64,000 nt of DNA, from the NCBI RefSeq assembly GCF_035222275.1, contig NC_085884.1, forward strand, positions 1,922,001-1,986,000. The letters run 5' to 3'. Positions 1 to 11,179 of this stretch are shown here, piece by piece; the stretch's first letter is position 1, and each line of letters begins with the position of its first letter. Position numbers and translations under genes: made by a program. The stretch comes from Podospora bellae-mahoneyi (Eukaryota; Ascomycota; Sordariomycetes; Sordariales; Podosporaceae). The notes below the pieces were generated by a model. That model was not told the origin of the DNA, ran no database searches, and saw nothing but the letters and a program-made list of their open reading frames with translations.

Positions 1-3000
1 CATATACTATTGTATATATGTATATTATTCTCTGTCATTTATTCAATATTCAATTATTTTTTCATCAAATTTACAAAGTATTTAGTATTTGTCGATAGTA
101 AGTATTTCACATATGGAAACCATTATTCTTTTGATTTCATTTAAACCTTGAATTTTCTCGAAACCAACTATCTTCACCGATTAAATTATCACGGTATTTT
201 TTTTAAAACAAAATATCCTTTTACTCTGTATATTGAGTATAATATATTACTTGTACGGTTAAACGGTTTCCTTATATAAATGCATTATTCCATAGCTTAT
301 AAAAGCAAGTTTTTATTATTGACTTTATTACATAGTTAAATAACGATGTTTTACATTAATTATATGATTCATATGGTATTTTATCTATGTAGTATATATA
401 CTCTACAATACGAAAGATATAAAAGAACATAAAAGCAATGCTTTATACATTTTAGCGCTATTTACCGTATAATAAGCGTCTTCAAAAATTATCCGGTAAT
501 CTGGTAAAACCGGTTAAAGACGTATATAAAAAGTTTAATTAAGTTATAGTACCAGGCGTACGTCATATATATAACTATAGCGTTATATAGTAACCATATC
601 AGATATATTATAGAAAACTAACCTTGAGTACTAACGTTATTACAGATAAAGATGTTAAACGAGGTAGGCTGAAATATCAAGTCTAGCTTTTTTTTTAGCT
701 ATATAAATCCTTTAGTATGATATTCATTACTTTTTATCCTTTTATTGTTAATAAATGTAATAATGGTTTGATTTTATACTCATATTAATTATGCATAGGT
801 ATAATATAGATTTTTTTCATTTTTGAGCAATTTCTTATACATTCATTTCGGTTTTAACAGTTATTTTACTTAACTAATCATAGTAGTAACTATACTAGAT
901 GTATTCTAAGATTAGTAATATATGCCCATTCAGTACCTTTCTTAAGTTGATATCAACTAACGTCCTTGAATTAATGACTTTCATATAGGCTTTGTTAATA
1001 GATTTAATAGACGGTTCATTATCTTTCTTGATTTACGTAAACTGTCTACTCTATAATGAGAGTTTATAATATATCATGGATTTCATTGCTAAATGGTATT
1101 GTAGCTACCCTTAGTATTAAATTTATACTGAATTGTTTCATGAACAAAGTATTTATAATTGTATTCATTAGTACTCATTTTCTTCTAAGACACAGTATAT
1201 ATCTATTCTGTTATTATTTTTGAAGTCTCCAACCTTTTATTTCTAAATAATGATAAGTAGGTTCTCTATGGTACTTATCACTATCAGGCTTTTACGTATT
1301 AATATATTTACTATTATATTTAATACACTATTAATTGTGCTATAACAGAACAATCTTTTATACTACTATTTAATAAGTTAGTCGACTTTATTAGAATTAT
1401 AGTGATGGTGTTTAAGAGAATACTATATATAATTTCTTTTATTATTTTTCTAGATATCAGTATTAATATTTAAGTGACTATAGGTAAACATGATAGTATT
1501 ATTTATATCACGAATTTTGTTAGTTATAACAATGCGAGAAATTCATATTTGAGAAAATGTACAATATTATACTATAATCAATGCAGTAGTTTGAACTATA
1601 GTGTAGTAATACTTTGTCTCGGATTACTTTTAGTTTAGATTATATACTATATAATCTATTTACTTTTTTAACACTGCTCTAAAGACTAGCTTAGTAATAA
1701 CTAAATCTCAAGCCCCGATCAGATCTGTATGTATAGTAATCCTAATTTTATACTTATTTTTGGAATTATTTCTATAATTAAGTTCATAACTCGTTATTAT
1801 ATAATAAACCCTGTGCTCGTTAATAAACATTTCATATCATTAATAAACTTTTCTTAAACATTAAATCTCGAAGATTTATGGAGTGATATTTTCTTTATAG
1901 AGGAACTTTTAGCTTGAAAACAGAGATAGTTATCAATATATAAGTATTGAACTACGAAAAACTTTGTATTTTTAAGTTGTAGTAAATTTTAGCGGTGTAT
2001 CAATGATGATTCCTATAATAAATGTTATAAATCACGTTTATATACATATTTATTCTGTAGTTCAAGAAATCGCCCCCCCCCCCCAACAACAAAATAACGT
2101 TAATACCCGACATTTGTTTAACTATATTAATTTAACGTTTACATCATTAACTTAGTGATAATTATATTTATTAAATGTTATATCACATATACAGGCCTAT
2201 GGACCCTATAACGGTAGATACTCATAGTACCTACGGTGTAGTGGAAATAGTTTGCACAATATCTGTAGCTTACTTCTGGGTATACTAAAGCTACAACGCT
2301 TATAGTCATATAAAAAAAGTATTATGGGGTAAACTTTTATAATTGTATAATATCCTTTCATATTTTAAGCTAATACCTCATAACAAGGTTCGTTCTCGAC
2401 TATTATTATATATTTCCCGAGGGTTTTATCCGGCTTTGTATATCATGGCGGGTAAATAAGCTAAAGTTTGGTTCAAAAATTAACGATTTAATTATATTTT
2501 GTTAAAAATACTTACGGCTATGTAAAATAGTGTAAATCATTCTATTGTATTACGTTAAGTACGGAAGTTAAAGATTTACTTGCTATTTGTTGCATAAGAA
2601 ATAACATTGAATAAATATATAAACGCATTATTAACACTGAAGGTTTCAGTTCAATACGGAGGATTAATTTATGAAGTTTGATAAGTGTTGTATCTAAAAG
2701 TGTAATTTTTATCAATAAAATACAGTATATAATACTACGGGCATAAAATGATAGAGGATATAATTTATTTAACAAAATGTATTAGGAATAAGTCTACGGT
2801 TATTTATAATATCATTATTTGTAATCATTAATCTTAAAAGGATAATACAGTATTGCAAACATTAAATGGTTATAGCAATACCATGGTAATCTTTAAACCT
2901 TTTGATTAATAAAGTACTTAATCAAGTAATTTCATTCATAAATATATTGACTAGAGTTTTTGAAAACGGATATATTTCCCAATAACATAACCTTATAATT

Positions 3001-6000
3001 TCTCGTTAGTTTCTTTACTTCTGTTCAGTTAAATTTGAGAGGTATTATTTTTAAGAAAGGCTGATACATCAAGCGATCCAAGGATAAATAATAGTAATAC
3101 CCTTTTTATTATTTTAAAGTTATTATAGGCTTAGTATTAAGAACAAAATTCTTAACTTTGTTAAAGCTCTGAATATTAAAAGTTAACTTGAATAATGTTC
3201 TTTGAGAATACTAAGCCTATATAACTTAATTCAATGTATTGTTTTAATTTTATTGTTATAATTAATGGTATTTACGCATACCAATCATGATATTAAAGAT
3301 AGTTTCAAACGCAACCTTAAATATATAACTCCTCATGACTCTACTTTAATTTATTAAGCCGGAAATATCTAAACCTTGAGATTGTTTATAATTAGTTAAA
3401 ATTTTAAGTATAGTTCTTTATGCTAAAGAGTCCGAGGCTCGTTATAAAAGCGGTATATAAAGGTCGTGTTAAGTACTTTAGTACCCCAACTCTTTTCTTT
3501 GTATATACGATTTTTATTTATATTAGTAATATTATAGCACTTACCAATTTGATTATTCAAGGTTTTGAATAGTTAAAGTCATTCATAATAATTTCTTGAA
3601 TAATATACTAGGCTCCGCTGATATTTAACGAGTTTTGCATTTTAATTGTATTTTAAAGTTATAATTAAATAAGCTATTAAGTTTATGTCTTTGTGAAAAG
3701 TTTAATTTGATATAAGAACAACCATGATTTTCGTAATAAAAGATCAGATTGAAGATGTTAGAAGTGGATATTTATATTTCTATGGTATATTTAATTATGA
3801 AAGAATTTTTTTGGAATAATTCACAACTTTTAAAGTGTAACTTTCGTTTCAAAATAGGAGGCGACGCCGTTGATACAATTTGAAACTAGTGACGGAAATG
3901 GTTTTCATTCATACGCTATTTTTGAGATTATTCTCCTAATTTTATTAGTGTTCAATATTTATTGTATATACTTTTCCCTTCTAGTATTTATAATTAAGCG
4001 AGAACAAAAAACACTATAGAATTAAGACAGTTAGAAAAGTTCAAATATAATATAGGTAGCAGGAGAGAGGTAGAGTAATACGAAAAAATGTAGTTTAATT
4101 GTAGGATAAGCCTATTTTCGGCTTATAATTGATCTAATATTTATTTATGGAATAAAGAATATAAAACGATGTTACGTAAATATTAACACTGATAATATAA
4201 TTGATTAACAAAACCAAATTCTGGATACAGGTAAATAATGAGATTAATAAAAAAGATGTACCATGAACTATAAAGTTTTTTTTAATAAGAAGGAATTTAA
4301 TTTTCAAGATCAGTATACCAGCAAATATTATAAATCACTCTTCAATAAACTTTAATATAACAATGAATATTAACTTGAAATTTTAAAATACATTCATGAA
4401 TTAATTTATATGATAGGTTAATGAAATATAGTAGTTACAGTCTATTTTCTTTTGCATAAAAGGGCCTATAATAGAAATATAATTTTTTAGACTTAATTCT
4501 AAAAGCCTATTGAAATTTCTAAATCATAATTAAGTTTTATACTTTATTATAAACCCCTAAAAACTCTTTCTGTTTTGTAATACTTAATAGTTTATAAAAA
4601 TATTTCTTTTATTATAAGTGTTTAATAAAGTGCAAAATCTTTTATATTAATAGAAATGATTCTTTCTACCTGCATTAAAATTTTAAAGATTTGAACAACC
4701 TCCTCCAGATATTGAAGAAGATTAAAGGTAGTATGAGTTTCAGGATGTATTAATAACATTGGTTAAACCGAAAATAACCTTTGAAGTTTGAAAGAATAGT
4801 CAAGTTTTTATTACTATTAATATACTACCAATGATTTCAAACGCTAGTAAAATTATATAGTGAATTATTACAAAAATACATGACAAGAGTATATAGAGAG
4901 AACTGGAATTAATCGTGCGAAACTGTAGTTTCATCTACTAAACGCAGTATAAAACTCTATTTTTATATTTCGGGCATGAATAGTGGTTACGAATCTACTT
5001 GGCATAATTAAGGATGTAATTTATGTTTTGATGAAACTAATGACTATGGTTTAGTGATGATAGATATAAACTACAAACCTTAAATTAAAAACTAAACTTC
5101 TTTTAAATTATAGTTAATATAAATAAATAAATTGATTAAAGTTGATTAGGAACTAAACTTTTTAAAAAGAAGTAGGTTTTATTGAAAGCGTAGTAAAGTT
5201 TCCATATTTCTTGATAAAGGCAATACTATAGAACTATAGTAGGCACTAATATTAATAGCAAAGCTATTATTATTAATACTAATCTCTATATTAAAATCCA
5301 TTATATAGAGAATCTATCCAGAATCTTTGAAAGCTATAAAAATTCTTGAAACTTCCTTAACCCGATTTCTTATGTTTTTATTTCAACACCTCTATTAGCT
5401 TTAACTTGAATAAATTTGATATTGCATATTTTAACGTCTTTTAAAATCTTTAAAAAAGGTAATGTACAACTAAAATATTGTAAAATAAACTATTCAAAGC
5501 AAAAGAATTACAAGTTTAATAAATGAAAACCTTGAAAAAGTGATATTATAGAAATGAATCATGCTTAGAAACATAAGAAATTATTGACTTCGTTAATAAC
5601 ACAAATCTAAACACCTATTTTTCAAAACCATAATATAAAGGCAGCAGATATACTATTTTACTTAATAATCCCTGCTGTACTGTAAAATTTATTAATTTAC
5701 TCAATTACTGTATAGTAAACTATATTAGTCAATATATACATTATTAAACTTAGTTTCCATGACTTATTTTATAGAAAAAATACGTATGTAACGAAACTTC
5801 AAGAAAGAATAATTAATTTGTTTTCGAAGTCAGTATAATATATTCTTTATGAGACTATTAGATAACTCCAGTACATAAAATTAGTTATTAGTATACTACA
5901 AAACAGTACCTTTAAAATCTTCAAAGTATTTATGCATGTAATTATAAAGTTATAAAGTTGGCTAAACATATTTAATACAAAATTATTATTTAGTATCGTA

Positions 6001-9000
6001 CAGGCCCCGACGTTGGTTTTTCTCCTAATTGGAGTATATTAGAGTTTTACAGTTCTGTATTTTTTTTTTTTACATTGCTACCTTTAAACGTTAGCTAAGC
6101 CTTTAAGCGCCTGTTTCTTTTACCTCATTCATTTAATAACTTTTATAGTAATAAGTCCATAGGTAAAACTACAGCCCGAAATCCAGGTGTTGAATCATAT
6201 CAAAATACTCCTCTCTCTCTCAATGCATCATTTAGCATGATTTACCAATATCTACCTTTATAATTTAATACTTTAATTTAGAATTTAATATATATTAGAA
6301 TTAAAACAGAGGTCGATGTATTTAACATCATCATGATTAATATAATATTTCTATGGTAAAATAATAATTATATTGAGTCTTTATTATTAAATACATGTAA
6401 CGTTCCCGTCTTATATGGAGGATCGGTAACTATTTCTGTCATTATATGCCTTCTTTAATAAATATTTTGAAAACTTAAATACTAATTGAATAAAAATACT
6501 AGAAAGTTACATTATGAAACTTAAATGATCACAGGTTTTGAGGTATTCATTCGTAAAGGTAAAAGTCAACTATAGGTAAATGGTATATAATATTAACAAT
6601 AAGTATATAATATAATATTTCATGAATACTTATAGTTAAAGTAATTAATAAAATTTATAAATAAAGGGTCGGTCCTTAAACATATTTAGATACTTATTTC
6701 CCATAAAACGACTAACTTGTGATCCTAATTCTGACTGTTAAGAAAACGAGTTTGCTAGCGGCTACCTGTAGAACTTGAAACCTCTTAATATATTAACTAA
6801 TTAGATCAAGTAAAAAACTATTGCAACTATGTAATATTGAAGTTTTTAGTAGTATTAATTCCTCATCTTTCTATATTTTATTTTCTATTAATTATGTCTT
6901 TTCCCTGTAAGAAGTCGATTAATGAAGTCCTTATAAAACAATGAGCTTTTTAATAAGAATTAGGATAAAATGTTTCAGGGTTATAAAGTATTTATTGATA
7001 AAATTCAAAATTTTTGTGTACTATCAACTAATATATTCAGAATTCTAACGACCGTATATACTTCTTGAGAATTATTTTCTTCATTCAATTACTAACTTAA
7101 AACTAAGATATATTAGATTCAGGAAAATAAACTCTATGAAAAATGAAAGTTAAAAATATTTTTTACTAATATATACTAACATGATAATTATTAATAACCA
7201 GCTTCGTTAAGGCCAACGTAATAAAACTTTTCAATCATATAGGTTACTTAGCTTCTATAATATAATGAAAATAAATAGAATTTCAAATATGGTATATTGT
7301 TCAGTTTACCAAAATCTACTTCTATAATAAGCAATAGATTTTGTAAATATTTAACAACCCATTACTATCATTGTGGTATTATATTGTTGTAATGTTAAAT
7401 TACGAATTCATTATATTATGGAATTTCCTTGTTTTGTAAAAAAAATTTCTTTTATATGATTCCTCTGAAAATTAATAATATTACCACTTAGGACTATTCT
7501 GGTGCCTTGTTACCAACGTCAACCGTACTATTTTGATAATAAATTAAGCTACTATACTCCTATTCAATTCTTCTTTTGCTAAATGTTTTTTTTGGGAATA
7601 CTTACTCAGTATTTATGAATAACCTGCCTTAAAAAGGCTGGGATTAATACAGTTTTTACATCATAGAGGTTGTTTAGGTTGTATAATATAGTCAAAATCA
7701 ATACAAGTTTCCATATAATGTATTATTTCAATACGCTAGACTTAAATCTTATAGCTAGTAGTAAGTTCTATTTAATATTTCCTAAGAAGTAATGGTATAC
7801 CGACAGCATATACCTTTGCTTAGTTTTGGTATATAATTCTTGTGAAGCTTAATAATAATACTGTTTGGGGCTATGTTAGTCCCTTACATGTAATGTTTAA
7901 TATACTGCTTTAATAATAAATAGAGTTACTTTGCTCTTTTCTTACGTTAAGCTCCAGCTTTTTTTAAATTTTTAATAAAAAAAGTGTATTTATTGTTATA
8001 TTGTTCTTTAGTAAGTTAAATCTTTTTTGAAGTTATAGTATGATACAGCGTTTACACAATATTGAATAAAAATCAGGGTAAAAATACCAATAAACGGGTT
8101 TTTTCTAACGAAGTATTTATATATTTATACAATTGATTGCATTCAATACTATAGTAGGCGACAGGCTAGATGAATTAATTTACTTCTCATACTATATAAC
8201 CTTTTCCTCTAACGTTTATATTTAATGCAATTACTTTACGTATACTTTACGTATACTATGTATTGGCCTCCATTCTTACTACTGTATTGTATCCTAGTTT
8301 GTGTAACTATTATTTAAGGTTATTTTAGTTTTCTTTTTCCTTATCTATTATACTTTATACTTTGAATGATAGGTAAATTATTACATCCCTTTATATATTG
8401 GGCTTAAACTTTTGCTTGAGGTTTATTTTAAATCTTGTATAATATATATGTTGCAAACAATAGTATTTAATGCTTCAAAATATTCAGGATTTTAAATTAG
8501 AATGGATATTTTATCATATATTTTACATTGTATAATTTTTATGTTTTTGTATTTCATTACCTTCTTTTAAAAAAAATTTCTTCTTTATTCTGCTAATTTG
8601 GCCTTTTTACTTTATGCTACTTTTTTTCAAGATTTTGCTTGATTTTTTAATTTTTCACTTTCATTTACAAGATTTTCTGAAACCAAAAATTTCAAGATAT
8701 CTTTTGTTTTTTTTACTATTTGCCTTATAACCATTATAAAATAAGTACTGATCAGAATAAAATCGATTATTCAATATAAAAAATTAAAATTATAAGAGAA
8801 ATAAGGTTAGTGAATACTTAATATTAAAATTAATAATAAATAGTTCAAAAATGCTGAAAAGTACATGTTTGGTTACTATCTGTAAAAAGTTGCGAGCAGG
8901 TATTCACTTAAACGTTTTATTTATATTATTCTTGTAAACCAAAATATTCATAATTTGCTTAATATATAGAAGTGTTTACAGTTAAAAATAGTACATCGAT

Positions 9001-9732
9001 AGTTAAGAAGTACTCTTTTGATAAATTCAAGAATATAACTACAGTGCAAATATAAATTTATATATTTATATACTTTATATAAAGCTCAGTTTACAAATAG
9101 GAATACTAAAATTCTTCCTGATTTAAAAATAGATATATTCATCTGTAGGATTAGTTCCATAAAAGTTTTAAAGAAGAAGATTGAAATTAGCTAAAGTAAT
9201 ATAAAACATATCAATAGTGAATCTTTTACCAATAAATTATCTATTCATGTTCCTGATATTCTATGTTTTTTATAAAATAATGAATTGATTAATACCATTA
9301 ATTTATTAAAAGATTAAATAATTAATCATTTAATACTAATTTTCTTTTTAAATATTTTAACTTTAAAATTTATTATAATTAGAACTCTAGACAGTTATAA
9401 GTAAGCGGTTATGAGTAGGATCATAGGTTAAAATTATATAAGGATTTTAAGGAGTAGAGAGTACGAATAGGGTTATAGCTAATTAAAAAGCATGAAAGAG
9501 CATAGGTTAGGTGGGACATAAGTAGAGAAGGTAAGGTAAGCAATTTCTTTTTTTAAAAAATATTAAGCTACCTATAAAAATTTCTTCTTTATGTATATTT
9601 TTTGATTATATAAATGATAAAGATTTAGTATTAGCCTCGATTTGTTTCAACCTTAACTTATAATAATGATTAAATTGAAAAATTATGATTTAGAAAGGCT
9701 TAAATGTCTTTAATATATAAAGGTACTTATGT
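1..9732. other. AT-rich, gene-free block (old RIP-type heterochromatin)
   Basis: The block is dominated by A and T, rich in TA steps, and has no open frame that looks like protein; the longest open stretches are under 80 codons and of low complexity. No LTR, terminal inverted repeat, tRNA or transposase motif could be recognised. This fits repeats so heavily mutated by RIP that their origin is lost, or another AT-rich heterochromatin. The only conspicuous local feature is a run of 12 C at 2073-2084. A boundary is visible where the sequence enters the retrotransposon LTR at 9738. Confidence 0.7.
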
Positions 9733-9737
9733 ATAAT

Positions 9738-10119
9738 TATGACGAACCCCTATCCAGAACCTCTGAAAGGGATACCGGTTGAAGGCTGCTTCTGAATAAT
9801 CCTGGTTCGGTACAGCTAAACAGTGTACGACAAGATGTCTCAATGTAAACACAAGATACCGTGAATATAACTTGAAATTGCATATTGCGGAACTGTCTAT
9901 CTATACCAGCCAGTTCCTCCGTATATATAGACCCTGTGCCAAGCCATATTTACTTCTTGCTCAGTGTCCTTGGCACACTGATCACGACTGCTCAGTTTGC
10001 TTAGTGCCCTGATCGGACTAATCAGTCGTCCCTTACTGTGATTGGCTATTCTCGTACGTTCTTCCGATTGGCCCCTATTCCCGTGGCCCCACAACCCGTC
10101 CTGTACCAGGGTTGTAATA
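9738..10119 (-). repeat. 3' LTR of the gypsy element (382 bp)
   Basis: It aligns without length change to 16869-17250, differing mainly by C/T and G/A transitions. In element orientation it starts TGTCAC-like (here mutated) and ends GTCATA. A TATATATA box lies at 9922-9929. As this box is palindromic it could serve transcription in either direction. The outer edge abuts the target duplication ATAAT. Confidence 0.9.
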
Positions 10120-10121
10120 CG

Positions 10122-10819
10122 ATGCTCCCCCTCTCAGGCCAACGCCCCGGTGGCCTAGCTCGTTTATCTCTCCCATCAACAACTCCAGGTAAGTTTTCTT
10201 CTTTCATTACTAATCGTACATAATATTTAACCGCGTTAAGAAGTCTACGCCGAAAGGTCCTTCCAGTACCCTTCGTCGTCAAAATCTTATAGCCGCTGCC
10301 TACATTTTCGGTGACGAAATGCTTCCTTGTTCTTCCTGCGAGGCCCTCGATATCCCTAATTACCGCGTCTTCGAACGCTCCTCCAAATGCAATCACTACA
10401 TACGTTCCGGTCGCCCCGACTGCGATGTCCTGGGTCTTACTCCCGCCCTAACAGCCTCCCTGCGTCGCCAGAAAGAGAAACTGGATACCGAAGAGTAATA
10501 GGCTCGTACGGCCATGCTGTAAGCCGCTTCGAAGCTCTCACGGGTAGAAACCCAGCGCCGTGCCCTGGTCACCAAATTCCGTCGTCTTGCCGCTCGCGAG
10601 GAGCGGGTGATTAAGGATCTAGAGCGGGAAAAAGCGTAGGCTTCTTCCACTGCTAATCCTCCCTTGGCCTCTCCTCTCGACTGGACCTCCGATATGCTGG
10701 ACTGGTCTGGCCAGTCTCTGCCTAACGACCTATCCTTTGATCCTGGTGTGGCCGGTCCTTCCTTCCTGTCCACACAGGACGCCGCCGGTGGCACGCCTTC
10801 CCCTTCCCAGGGTGGTTGA
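10122..10819 (+). pseudogene. Antisense spliced gene inside the retrotransposon: Cys-cluster plus coiled-coil protein, stopped by RIP
   Basis: This coding frame runs opposite to gag-pol. Exon 1 is 10122-10188 and starts with an ATG two bases inside the LTR edge. The intron is 10189-10256: GTAAGT donor, CTAAT branch site, AAAG acceptor. Exon 2 is 10257-10819, giving 209 codons in one frame. The N-terminal half has Cys at 47, 50, 67 and 78. Residues 58 and 70 are Tyr (TAC), one G-to-A change from Cys (TGC); if both were Cys the spacing would resemble a fungal Zn(II)2Cys6 cluster (inference). Residues about 85-150 are charged and leucine-rich like a coiled coil, followed by a Pro/Ser/Asp-rich tail. 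Four stops (TAA 10496, TAG 10499, TAA 10520, TAG 10637) are each one C-to-T change from CAA or CAG, the RIP pattern. I recall similar short Cys/coiled-coil ORFs in gypsy elements of other Sordariomycetes, but no function. Confidence 0.72.
10124..10136 (-). promoter_or_regulatory. Polypurine tract of the gypsy element
   Basis: On the minus strand this reads TGAGAGGGGGAGC and sits a few bases upstream of the 3' LTR, the place where plus-strand DNA synthesis is primed. It overlaps the first codons of the antisense gene, so the same bases must serve both. Confidence 0.7.
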
Positions 10820-10862
10820 GGCGCGTGGCGCTACTTATATTTGGTCCTCCTTACAGCTTCCA

Positions 10863-10932
10863 ACCTCGTGGTATAGCGTGTAGTACGCCGACTACTTTGC
10901 CGGAGGCGCAGGTTCGACTCCTGCTAAGGTTC
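10863..10932 (+). other. tRNA-like cassette, copy 1
   Basis: This 70-nt stretch folds as a near cloverleaf. The acceptor stem AACCTCG/TAAGGTT has one mismatch. The D arm is GTAT/GTAC with an 8-nt loop, the anticodon arm CCGAC/GCCGG has only a 6-nt loop, the variable loop has 4 nt, and the T arm GCAGG/CCTGC is perfect with loop TTCGACT. An A-box-like TGGTATAGCG and a B-box GGTTCGACTCC are in place for RNA polymerase III. The short anticodon loop argues against a working tRNA. It most resembles the tRNA-Asp layout. It lies on the plus strand, antisense to the retroelement, just behind the antisense gene. Confidence 0.55.
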
Positions 10933-11062
10933 TTCTAAGTTTAAAGGCACCCGACAAGGGTCCTTTAAGCTTAGATCTATTTTGTCGTCCGCCGGTGGTA
11001 CGTTTTTTTGTAGTAATGGGGGTATATACTGCTAGTTAGGCCTGGATTCCTTTCTACCTTCT

Positions 11063-11132
11063 AACTTTGTAGTATAGCGTATAGTACGCCGATTACCCTG
11101 TCGGAGGCGCAGGTTCGACTCTTACTGAGGTT
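11063..11132 (+). other. tRNA-like cassette, copy 2
   Basis: Copy 2 lies exactly 200 bp after copy 1 and has the same 70-nt layout: acceptor AACTTTG/TGAGGTT, D arm GTAT/GTAC, anticodon arm CCGAT/GTCGG with a 6-nt loop, and T arm GCAGG paired with a RIP-altered CTTAC. Flanking sequence is shared too, so a unit of about 200 bp was duplicated in tandem and then mutated by C-to-T changes. Confidence 0.5.
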
Positions 11133-11179
11133 CTTTTAGATTTAAAAGTACCCGACGAGGTTCTTTTAAGTTTAAATTT

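Noticed and set aside
2542-2775. 77-codon open frame in the left AT-rich block
   Set aside because: Composition is Leu/Ile/Tyr-heavy as expected from random AT-rich DNA; no domain, no splice or promoter support.
10046-10396. 116-codon minus-strand frame overlapping the LTR edge
   Set aside because: It is the opposite-strand shadow of the antisense gene and runs through the LTR, polypurine tract and that gene's intron.
10396-10794. 132-codon minus-strand frame
   Set aside because: Mirror of exon 2 of the antisense gene; the plus frame has the splice fit and RIP-explained stops.
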